NCBI GenBank assembly: GCA_029202545.1
Contig: CP119311.1
Location: 930,001-994,000 of the forward strand
Length of the DNA stretch: 64,000 nucleotides
From: Candidatus Pseudobacter hemicellulosilyticus
Lineage (GTDB): Bacteria > Bacteroidota > Bacteroidia > Chitinophagales > Chitinophagaceae
Reading direction: 5' to 3'
Shown here: piece after piece, positions 9,401-15,800 of the stretch
Position numbering within the stretch: the first letter of the stretch is position 1
Layout of the letters: every line of letters starts with the position of its first letter
The notes under the pieces: generated by a model
Database searches by the model: none
Told to the model about the DNA's origin: nothing
The model's input: the letters and a program-made list of their open reading frames with translations, nothing else
Position numbers and translations under genes: made by a program

Positions 9401-9796
9401 TATCATGCCTTCCAGGCCCATCTTGCGACCATCATCAGGGCTGTAGATCTTAGTGATGCCATATTGGTGCAGCTCCCGGATCTCCTGGGGCAGGATAGTG
9501 CCGCCGCCACCACCGAAGATCTTGATATGGCCGCAGCCATTCTGGTCCAGCAGGTCTTTCATGTACTTAAAAAACTCCACATGCCCACCCTGGTAGCTTG
9601 TAATGGCGATGCCCTGGGCATCTTCCTCAATAGCACATTCTACTATCTCGGCTACCGAGCGATTATGACCAAGGTGAATGATCTCTGCTCCTTTGGCCTG
9701 CATGATGCGGCGCATGATATTGATAGCGGCATCATGTCCGTCGAACAGAGAAGCGGCAGTAACAATCCGAACCTTATTGCTGGTGGTATAACTCAT
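6437..9796 (-). CDS. icmF: Fused isobutyryl-CoA mutase IcmF (B12 domain, G-protein chaperone, mutase)
   Basis: Adenosylcobalamin-dependent enzyme that interconverts isobutyryl-CoA and n-butyryl-CoA (some members also isovaleryl/pivaloyl-CoA), with a built-in GTPase chaperone. The domain order is diagnostic: an N-terminal cobalamin-binding domain with DGHD at 19-22 (base-off His21) and a Gly-rich IFGGGGGTI loop; a MeaI-type GTPase with Walker A GTGGAGKSS and the NKFD G4 motif; then the large substrate-binding barrel (PYTAGVF, STAFDSVTLYGEDP). The 1119-residue length matches fused IcmF and not separate methylmalonyl-CoA mutase subunits. The catalytic region should be checked for the residues that separate isobutyryl- from methylmalonyl-CoA activity. 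No cobalamin riboswitch was seen upstream. It is divergent from the amidohydrolase gene. Confidence 0.96.
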   Translation of the reverse strand: MSYTTSNKVRIVTAASLFDGHDAAINIMRRIMQAKGAEIIHLGHNRSVAEIVECAIEEDAQGIAITSYQGGHVEFFKYMKDLLDQNGCGHIKIFGGGGGTILPQEIRELHQYGITKIYSPDDGRKMGLEGMIEDVIRRCDFPLNGNPNNFKGEMKLGEWKDIRKVARAISNAENGNGNESAPAAGTVSTIPVLGITGTGGAGKSSVTDELTRRYLHTFPDKTIAVISVDPSKKKTGGALLGDRIRMNSISSPRAYMRSLATRESDVALSQHVQEAIDICKAAGFDFIILESAGVGQSDASILDYCDCSMYVMTPEYGAASQLEKINMLDYADVICINKFDKAGALDALHDVRKQYKRNHQLWTAKDEELPVVGTIAAQFNDAGVNELFEKLVQAVQQKTGVSFGAVEIHAHTRETATKSQIIPPRRVRYLSEIADNNRGYDEWVNEQAALATQLYQLNGVLSVKGAGAFAEGLGALKKQVEEQLHPECKKLIDQWPGLLSKYAGDYFEYQVRDKVIRQELTTLSLSGTRIPKVVLPKYSDWGDILRWQLQENVPGEFPYTAGVFELKRQGEDPTRMFAGEGGPERTNKRFHYVSVDQPAKRLSTAFDSVTLYGEDPAHRPDIYGKVGNSGVSIATVDDAKKLYSGFDLCDPKTSVSMTINGPAPILLAFFMNAAIDQECEKWITALDKWPDVQARMKQKFTHLPKSMYYNPAAPERLPEGNSGLGLQLLGVSGDEVLPEEVYESIRSEALKSARGTVQADILKEDQAQNTCIFSTEFALKLMGDVQEYFIENKVRNFYSVSISGYHIAEAGANPITQLAFTLANGFTYVEYYLSRGMDIDDFAPNLSFFFSNGMDPEYSVIGRVARRIWAKAMKNKYKGNDRSQKLKYHIQTSGRSLHAQEIDFNDIRTTLQALYAIYDNCNSLHTNAYDEAITTPTEESVRRAMAIQLIINRELGSARTENFIQGSFLIEEMTDLVEDAVLAEFDRITERGGVLGAMERMYQRNKIQEESLHYESLKHSGELPIIGVNTFLNKKGSPTIVPQEVIRSTQEEREQQIDNLQKFWKRNEGKSAEMLARLKTVAINNGNLFAELMETVKYCSLGQITHALYAVGGQYRRNM

Positions 9797-9943
9797 AAAA
9801 TATCAGAAAAGGGCCTGTCAAAAAAAGAAGCCCAAAGTTAGGGTAAAAAACTAATGATCGTTAGCCTGTTTTCAAATTATCTAAACATTTGTATCTTAGA
9901 ACAATAGCCCCGCGTCTACTTTTTACACACTTAAAGTTTTGCC

Positions 9944-10768
9944 ATGACCATTGATGCACATGTTCACTTCTGGAAATACAACAAACAACGCGACAATTGG
10001 ATCACAAATGATATGAAAATTCTCCGGGAGCATTACCTGCCGGAACAGCTGGACCTGAGCCTGCGGCGGAACGGCATTGACGGTGTGGTGGCCGTACAGG
10101 CCAGCCAGGAAGAAGTGGAGACGCGCTTTCTCTGCGAGCTGGCTGCTACCCATCCTGTTATTAAAGGCGTGGTAGGCTGGATAGACCTGCAATCCCCCCA
10201 GATAGCGGAGCGGCTGCAGCATTTTGCCCAATACCCCGCCATTAAAGGGTACCGGCATATTGTCCAGGCCGAGCCGGACAATTTCCTGCTGCGTCCTGAT
10301 TTCCAGCGCGGCATCGGCGCCTTACAGCCCTTTAATTATACCTATGACCTGCTCATCTATCCCCGGCAATTGCCCAATGCCATTCAGCTGGTGGGTCAGT
10401 TCCCCGACCAGCCATTTGTAATTGACCATTGCGCCAAACCGGAGATCCGCAATCACAAGCTGGCAGAATGGGAACCACTGATCCGCGAGATTGCCCTGCA
10501 GCCCAATGTACACTGCAAGCTCTCCGGCCTGCTCACCGAAGCCGCCTGGAAGCAATGGAGCGCCGGCGATCTGTATCCCTACCTGGATGTAGTCTTTGAT
10601 GCCTTCGGGACCAACCGGTTATTGTTTGCCAGCGACTGGCCCGTGATGCTGCTCAGCGGCATTTATGTGCAGTGGAAAAGCCTGATTGAAAAATATATGG
10701 AACAGCTAACCGAAGAAGAGAAAGAAAATGTGTTTGGAACGAACGCTGTCAACTTTTACCATCTGTAA
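9944..10768 (+). CDS. Amidohydrolase-2 family lactonase-like enzyme
   Basis: A 274-residue member of the amidohydrolase_2 family (TIM-barrel metal hydrolases), close to L-fucono-/L-rhamnono-1,4-lactonases and 2-pyrone-4,6-dicarboxylate lactonase. Metal-site features are visible: the N-terminal IDAHVHFW (HxH), the FVIDHCAKP strand, and the late LLFASDWPV with the catalytic Asp. Such enzymes open sugar lactones, so a role in deoxy-sugar breakdown is likely, but no sugar genes lie nearby and the substrate is open. The start ATG at 9944 gives the usual MTIDAHVHFW beginning. A weak -7-like TATCTTAG lies at 9892-9899. Confidence 0.88.
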   Translation: MTIDAHVHFWKYNKQRDNWITNDMKILREHYLPEQLDLSLRRNGIDGVVAVQASQEEVETRFLCELAATHPVIKGVVGWIDLQSPQIAERLQHFAQYPAIKGYRHIVQAEPDNFLLRPDFQRGIGALQPFNYTYDLLIYPRQLPNAIQLVGQFPDQPFVIDHCAKPEIRNHKLAEWEPLIREIALQPNVHCKLSGLLTEAAWKQWSAGDLYPYLDVVFDAFGTNRLLFASDWPVMLLSGIYVQWKSLIEKYMEQLTEEEKENVFGTNAVNFYHL

Positions 10769-10894
10769 AATAAAATCACTCATCTACAATATATTAGACC
10801 GTTAGTAACGGCCTGTATCCTGCTACTGGCGGGCATTTGCGGAAAAACTAATCCTGCCCGGTAAGATTTTACCCGTTGATTTTACCTAAATTGT

Positions 10895-11329
10895 ATGATC
10901 AACACATTTATCGGGTCCTTGAAACGTATTGCCGCCATACTGCTGCTTTTCCTGTTATTCTTCAACTGGTTCGGTTACCGGTTGTTAGCTGATCTGCTGC
11001 AACAGCAGGCTGATGCGGCACTGGAAGCCAGGCTGGACAAGGATGATTACGATGACCAGCAGTTGATCACTCTCCGCGTTCCCCTGAACATGCCTTACCA
11101 GAACAACTGGAGCGAATTTGAACGTTATGATGGCGAGATTACGATAGAAGGCATCCACTATAAATATGTCAAACGTAAAATAGAGAACGGGCAGATGCTC
11201 CTGCTCTGCCTGCCCAATGAATCCAGGATGCGGCAGGAAAGCGCCCGTGATGATTTCTTCAAGCTGGTCAACGACCTGCAACACGCCAGCCAGGGGAAAA
11301 AGACTTTTACAGATTCTACTGCACAGTAG
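10895..11329 (+). CDS. N-anchored membrane protein, apparently truncated at its C-terminus
   Basis: A 144-residue protein with one N-terminal membrane helix (about 11-33, AAILLLFLLFFNWFGYRLL) and a charged periplasmic part containing a beta segment (GEITIEGIHYKYVKRKI). Proteins of this look are often encoded just upstream of TonB-dependent receptors in Chitinophagaceae (recollection, not checked). The reading frame ends in TAG exactly where a second frame, encoding the C-terminus of a TonB-dependent receptor, takes over. The simplest reading is a deletion that removed the end of this gene and nearly all of the receptor gene. The last residues (about FTDSTAQ) would then be foreign to the original protein. 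Function unknown. Confidence 0.6.
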   Translation: MINTFIGSLKRIAAILLLFLLFFNWFGYRLLADLLQQQADAALEARLDKDDYDDQQLITLRVPLNMPYQNNWSEFERYDGEITIEGIHYKYVKRKIENGQMLLLCLPNESRMRQESARDDFFKLVNDLQHASQGKKTFTDSTAQ

Positions 11330-11526
11330 GGCTTGTACCGGATTACCAGCTGGTAGACTGGAATTTTACCTGGCGGTTTGCGCAGCACTACAACGTAAAA
11401 CTCCTGTTGAATAACATTTTTGATAAACACTATTTCACGGAAAGGCCCCCTTTCTTCCCCGGACCGGGAGGCTTGTATCCGTCTGATGGCAGAAGTTTAA
11501 TTGTTTCTGCCGGCATCTCTTTTTGA
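11329..11526 (+). pseudogene. C-terminal remnant of a TonB-dependent receptor
   Basis: In the frame starting at 11329 the DNA encodes GLVPDYQLVDWNFTWRF, then NVKLLLNNIFDKHYFTERP, then PGPGGLYPSDGR and a final SLIVSAGISF before TGA at 11524-11526. This is the classic C-terminus of a FecA-type TonB-dependent receptor: penultimate strands with N-IFDK-YF, a PGPG-x5-DGR loop, and a last strand ending in Phe. There is no start codon or other receptor sequence upstream; the frame runs back into the preceding gene. Only about 65 of an expected 700-800 residues remain, so it is non-functional. Its native terminator (11550-11577) is still in place. Confidence 0.85.
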
Positions 11527-11549
11527 TTTGGTTGTAAAATTGGTTATCG

Positions 11550-11577
11550 GCGTCCCGTGTCTACGGGACGCTTTTTT
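11550..11577 (+). terminator. Rho-independent terminator
   Basis: Perfect 8-bp stem GCGTCCCG (11550-11557) / CGGGACGC (11564-11571), 6-nt loop, then six T. It follows the receptor remnant and precedes trehalase. Confidence 0.92.
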
Positions 11578-11623
11578 ATGCTTAATTTTTTTATACTACA
11601 TTCGAACTACTAAAACGGTCGTG

Positions 11624-13198
11624 ATGAAAAAGATACTGGTTGTCCTTTTCTTTGTCTCGTACTGGGTCGGCAGCCTGGCGCAGCAACCTGCTACGCCGGA
11701 TAAGATCTATGGTGAACTGTTCCGCGAAGTACAAATGAAAAAGATCTTTGCCGATGGAAAGACCTTCGTGGACTGCATCCCCAAAAAAGATCCTGCCGCC
11801 ATTATGCAGGAATATAACCAGCAAAAAGGCCCCCGGCTGGACCTGAAAAAATTTGTGGAAGATAACTTTGAACTGCCCCATACACCCCAGCTGAACTATA
11901 TCACCCGGGAAAAAGATATAGTGATGCATATCAAAAACCTCTGGGGCGTACTGCGCCGCGAACCTGATAAACAGGTAGAAGGAAGCTCACTGTTACCCTT
12001 ACCCTATTCTTATATTGTTCCCGGCGGCCGCTTCCGCGAGATCTATTACTGGGATTCCTATTTCACCATGCTGGGACTGAAAGAAAGTGGCGAGACGGCC
12101 ATGATCCGCAATATGGTGGATAATTTCGCTTACCTGATCCATACTTATGGACATATTCCCAATGGCAACAGGACCTATTACCTCAGCAGATCGCAACCAC
12201 CCTTCTTTGCCCTGATGGTGGAACTGCTGGCCGAGATACAGGGAGATTCCGTCTATGTTTCTTTTCTGCCTGCCCTGGAAAAAGAATACCGGTTCTGGAT
12301 GGACGGGGCCGATAAGCTCAAGGCCGGCCAGGCTTCCAGGCGCGTAGTGAAACTCAAGGATGGTAATGTCCTGAACCGTTACTGGGATGACAATTCAACA
12401 CCCCGGCAGGAAAGCTATAAGGAAGATATAGAGACCGCCGCAAAAGCCAAAGGCAGCAAGGCAGCGGTATACCGTCACCTGCGCGCCGGTGCTGAAAGCG
12501 GGATCGATTTCAGCAGCCGCTGGTTTGCCGATAAACAACAGCTGCATACTATCCAGACCACCCAGTTCATTCCTGTAGACCTCAACAGTCTGCTGTATAA
12601 GCTGGAACTGGTGATAGCCCGGGGCAAGCTGCTCCAGCAGCAGGACTCAGCCGCTGCCGAATTCAGACAGCTGGCAGACCGCCGCCTCAGCACCATTGAC
12701 AAATACTGCTGGAACAAGAACCTGGATTTTTACACCGATTATAATTATGTCAGCGGCAAACAATCCGATGTTATCAGTCCCGCCGGCATGTATCCTTATT
12801 GCGTGTTCACCAAACAGCCTGATTACCTGAGCCTGCTGGCCCGTAAGAGTGGCGTTGTGATCCGCGACCGCCTGCTGCGGGAAGGAGGCGTCAGTACCAC
12901 CGCATACAATTCCGGTCAGCAATGGGATGCGCCCAATGGCTGGCCTCCGCTGGAATGGATGACCATCTGGGGACTGGCCCGCTGCGGACAAAGGGAGCTG
13001 GCCCGTGATATTGGCAACCGCTGGATCAAACTCAATGTGGACGTGTTCAGGCGCACAGGCAAACTGATGGAAAAATACAACGTGGAAGACACCAGACTGG
13101 AAGCTGGCGGCGGTGAATACCCCGGGCAGGATGGGTTTGGCTGGACCAACGGCGTATTCCTCAAACTGGTGTCCCTGTACGGTTTGCCAAAGGAATGA
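11624..13198 (+). CDS. treA: Periplasmic alpha,alpha-trehalase (GH37)
   Basis: Hydrolyses trehalose to two glucose molecules in the periplasm. Both GH37 signatures are present: PGGRFREIYYWDSYF (signature 1) and QWDAPNGWPP (signature 2), plus a C-terminal DGFGWTNGV. The catalytic acid is expected in the segment around GAESGIDFSSRW. A cleavable signal peptide (ILVVLFFVSYWVGSLAQ) begins at the ATG at 11624; the open frame extends further upstream, but that part would overlap the terminator. Length, about 524 residues, is normal. The stop overlaps the first possible ATG of the next gene, which suggests translational coupling with the beta-lactamase-like gene. Confidence 0.95.
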   Translation: MKKILVVLFFVSYWVGSLAQQPATPDKIYGELFREVQMKKIFADGKTFVDCIPKKDPAAIMQEYNQQKGPRLDLKKFVEDNFELPHTPQLNYITREKDIVMHIKNLWGVLRREPDKQVEGSSLLPLPYSYIVPGGRFREIYYWDSYFTMLGLKESGETAMIRNMVDNFAYLIHTYGHIPNGNRTYYLSRSQPPFFALMVELLAEIQGDSVYVSFLPALEKEYRFWMDGADKLKAGQASRRVVKLKDGNVLNRYWDDNSTPRQESYKEDIETAAKAKGSKAAVYRHLRAGAESGIDFSSRWFADKQQLHTIQTTQFIPVDLNSLLYKLELVIARGKLLQQQDSAAAEFRQLADRRLSTIDKYCWNKNLDFYTDYNYVSGKQSDVISPAGMYPYCVFTKQPDYLSLLARKSGVVIRDRLLREGGVSTTAYNSGQQWDAPNGWPPLEWMTIWGLARCGQRELARDIGNRWIKLNVDVFRRTGKLMEKYNVEDTRLEAGGGEYPGQDGFGWTNGVFLKLVSLYGLPKE

Positions 13199-13224
13199 TA
13201 CCTTTGCGGAAATTTTACCAAACC

Positions 13225-14049
13225 ATGCGTTATTGGATCATTGCCTTTTGCCTGCTGCCGCTTGCCTTTGCGGCATGTTCGCCCAACAATATTGACGAAG
13301 ACAAAGAGCTGGGAAAATTCTTTGCAGACAATAAAGTAACGGGCACTTTTGGCATGTTCAATAATGGCTCGGGCCGTTTCACAATTTATAACCTCAGCCG
13401 TTTCACAGACAGTGCTTATACCCCTGCCTCCACTTTCAAGATCGTGAACTCCCTGATCGGGCTGGAAACAGGCCGGGTAGCCGATACCAATACCGTGATA
13501 ACCTGGGATGGCATTAACCGCGGCCGGCCGGAATGCAACCGGGACATGAGCATGGCGGACGCCTTCCGTATCTCCTGCCCACCCTGGTACCAGGAGCTGG
13601 CCCGCCGTATTGGTAAAGATACCATGCAGCGCTGGCTGGATAGCCTGGGCTATGCACAACGTTATGGCAAATTCAGCATTGACCAGAACCTGGATACTTT
13701 CTGGCTCGATAATACCGCCAAAGTCACCGCCGATGAACAGCTGGGCCTGGTGAAAAAACTTTATTTCGACCAGCTGCCTTTCCAAAAACGCAGCCAGCGC
13801 CTGGTCCGTGGTATGATGGCCTGGGAAAGCAATGCCAATTACCAGCTTTACTACAAGACCGGCCGGGGCAGCACTGAAAAAGGCAACCAGCTGGGCTGGA
13901 TCATTGGCTGGATAGAAGAGAATAAACACCCCTACTTTTTTGTATTGCAGGTAGAATCACCGGATAAAAATATTGATATGCCTGCCGTGCGCCTCGGGCT
14001 GCTGAAGCAGATCCTGCAACATTACCAGTTCATGGAAGGAAGAATGTAA
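13225..14049 (+). CDS. Class D beta-lactamase-like lipoprotein (OXA family)
   Basis: A serine penicillin-recognising protein with class D order and length. STFK (Ser69, Lys72) is in PASTFKIVNSLIGLETG, the YGN position reads YGK (147-149), KTG is at 211-213, and the C-terminal LGWIIGWIE matches the conserved Trp segment. The second active-site motif, normally SxV at 118-120, reads S-C-P (117-119), so the residue that shields the carbamylated Lys is replaced by Pro. That could alter or abolish lactamase activity. A signal ending LAFAAC points to a lipoprotein. The start at 13225 (MRYWIIAF) gives the signal directly; an upstream ATG at 13195 overlaps the trehalase stop. Residue numbers count from 13225. 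Resistance should not be assumed. Confidence 0.88.
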   Translation: MRYWIIAFCLLPLAFAACSPNNIDEDKELGKFFADNKVTGTFGMFNNGSGRFTIYNLSRFTDSAYTPASTFKIVNSLIGLETGRVADTNTVITWDGINRGRPECNRDMSMADAFRISCPPWYQELARRIGKDTMQRWLDSLGYAQRYGKFSIDQNLDTFWLDNTAKVTADEQLGLVKKLYFDQLPFQKRSQRLVRGMMAWESNANYQLYYKTGRGSTEKGNQLGWIIGWIEENKHPYFFVLQVESPDKNIDMPAVRLGLLKQILQHYQFMEGRM

Positions 14050-14132
14050 GTATTTGGCTTTTATTTTGCTGTAGCATTGCGTACATTACCGTACTGTTCC
14101 TGAACAGCATTAATAACCATTGAATTACACCA

Positions 14133-15131
14133 TTGTTCCGGTTCCAACATACAGAATACCTGATCGGGCTGGCCAGTCTGCTGCTGGTAGGCGGCCTGTT
14201 TTACTGGCTGCTGCGCTGGAAACGAAAGACCCTGCAAAAGATCGGTGATGAGAAGCTGGTGAAGGAGCTGATAAAGGAATATTCCCCCCTGCATTTCCTG
14301 CTCAAAGGCCTGGCCCTGACGCTGGCGCTGGCCGCCCTCATCCTGGGGGCAGCCAACCTGCAAAGACAGGGCGCTATGGAAGACGTCAGCCGCAAAGGCG
14401 TGGATGTGGTCATTGCCATGGATGTCAGCCGCAGCATGCTGGCAGAAGATATTCAGCCCAATCGACTTGAAAGAGCGAGGCAGCTGGTGTATAAACTAAT
14501 GGATCGCCTGCCGGAAGACCGCATCGGGCTGGTCCTGTTTGCAGGCCGCGCCTATATGCAGATGCCGCTTTCCACAGACCATGCCGCCGCCAGGATGTAC
14601 CTCCAGCAGGCCGGCCCTGACGCCGTACCTACCCAGGGGACCGTACTGGCTGAAGCCCTTCGCCTCAGCAATACCGCTTTCAACAGCAAAGAAAGAAAGT
14701 ATAAATCCATTGTACTGATCACCGATGGGGAAGACCATGACGAGCAGGCCCTGACCATGGCCAAACAGATGGCCGGCAATGGCGTTATCCTCCATACCAT
14801 CGGCATCGGGTCTCCCGAAGGGTCCCCTATTCCGGATCCGCTGACCAACGATTTCAAAAAAGATGAGAACGGCAATACCATTATCAGTCGGCTGAATGAG
14901 ACCGAGCTGCAGCAGCTGGCGGAAGCTACCCACGGCACCTATACGCAGCTCACCGATATTGACGCCGCTGTCAGCGGTATTGAAAAACAGCTCAGCGCTA
15001 TTGAAGCCAGCGCACCGGACGATAATGCTTTCAGGGATTATAAGAACTATTTCCAGTGGTTCATTGGCCTGGCCCTGGTATTATTGCTGGCAGAATTCTT
15101 CTTCCCCGAACGAAAATGGCAAATCGCATGA
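14133..15131 (+). CDS. batB: BatB-like von Willebrand A membrane protein
   Basis: Bacteroides-aerotolerance-type protein with N-terminal membrane helices (about 9-27 and 56-74), a VWA domain and a C-terminal membrane helix (about 308-326). The MIDAS metal motif DxSxS is visible as AMDVSRSM, with a later Thr/Asp in ITDGEDHD. These proteins work in the envelope with BatC and MoxR ATPases. The start is TTG at 14133: a stop lies four codons upstream, no ATG fits, and the encoded MFRFQHTEYL is the usual N-terminus of the family. The stop overlaps the batC start (ATGA). The BatA, DUF58 and MoxR genes that usually precede it are absent here. Confidence 0.9.
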   Translation: MFRFQHTEYLIGLASLLLVGGLFYWLLRWKRKTLQKIGDEKLVKELIKEYSPLHFLLKGLALTLALAALILGAANLQRQGAMEDVSRKGVDVVIAMDVSRSMLAEDIQPNRLERARQLVYKLMDRLPEDRIGLVLFAGRAYMQMPLSTDHAAARMYLQQAGPDAVPTQGTVLAEALRLSNTAFNSKERKYKSIVLITDGEDHDEQALTMAKQMAGNGVILHTIGIGSPEGSPIPDPLTNDFKKDENGNTIISRLNETELQQLAEATHGTYTQLTDIDAAVSGIEKQLSAIEASAPDDNAFRDYKNYFQWFIGLALVLLLAEFFFPERKWQIA

Positions 15132-15760
15132 AAGCCCTGATCAACATATTGATCCTGGTGGCCATTGCCGGCAGCCTTCAGGCACAGCAGGAGAATGCCG
15201 CCATCCGCAAAGGCAATAAGCTGTTCCGGGAAGGGCAGTATGATAAGGCCCTGCCCGAATATGAAAAGGCAGCCACCCAAAATCCAAAGAACCCGGTGAC
15301 CGCCTACAATATGGGCAATGCACGGTTCCGCCGCAACGAGTATACCGATGCGGAAAAACAATATACCGAAGCAGCCGCCAACAGCAAGGATCTGGCCATG
15401 CAGCAGAAAGCCTGGTACAACAAAGGCGTAGCGCTTTCCAAAGAAAAAAAGCTGCAGGAAAGTATTGACGCCTATAAAATGGCGCTTCGCCTGAACAATG
15501 CCGACGAGGATGCCCGTGTTAACCTGCAGAAAGCCCTGGAAGAGCAGCGGAAACAGCAGCAGGCGCAACAACAGCAAAAGCCCAAAGAGGAGCAGCAAAA
15601 ACAAAAACAGCAGCAGAAATCCAATCCCCGTCCCAATAACCTGGACAAGAAGAAAATAGAGCAATACCTCAAATCCCTGCAGCAGAAAGAGCAGGAAATA
15701 CAGCAAAAAATGCAGCAAAACCGCTCCAGGGCCGCCGGAAAGCCCGATAAGGATTGGTAA
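15128..15760 (+). CDS. batC: BatC-like TPR protein
   Basis: A periplasmic tetratricopeptide-repeat protein that partners BatB. It starts with a signal peptide (ALINILILVAIAGSLQAQ), then has about three TPR units (AIRKGNKLFREGQYDKAL; TAYNMGNARFRRNEYTDAE; AWYNKGVALSKEKKLQESID). It ends with a very Gln/Lys-rich coiled tail that repeats QQQ and KQ and finishes GKPDKDW. The chosen ATG (15128) overlaps the batB stop by ATGA and begins the signal peptide; the longer open frame from 15056 lies inside batB. The usual following genes, batD and batE, are missing and ispG comes next. Confidence 0.88.
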   Translation: MKALINILILVAIAGSLQAQQENAAIRKGNKLFREGQYDKALPEYEKAATQNPKNPVTAYNMGNARFRRNEYTDAEKQYTEAAANSKDLAMQQKAWYNKGVALSKEKKLQESIDAYKMALRLNNADEDARVNLQKALEEQRKQQQAQQQQKPKEEQQKQKQQQKSNPRPNNLDKKKIEQYLKSLQQKEQEIQQKMQQNRSRAAGKPDKDW

Positions 15761-15771
15761 GCGGGAGTTTG

Positions 15772-15779
15772 TACCTTTG
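15772..15779 (+). promoter_or_regulatory. -7 element of ispG that decides its start codon
   Basis: TACCTTTG fits TAnnTTTG. The upstream in-frame TTG (15777) lies inside this element and cannot be the start, so the ATG at 15801 is preferred, with a leader of about 15 nt. Confidence 0.65.
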
Positions 15780-15800
15780 TTGGCCAAATCTATTAGGTAC

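Noticed and set aside
9797..9943. Cobalamin riboswitch before icmF
   Set aside because: The 147-nt gap shows no B12-box-like core or the expected long leader.
15777..15800. TTG start for ispG that adds eight residues
   Set aside because: The TTG is inside the -7 element, and the ATG at 15801 begins the conserved N-terminus.
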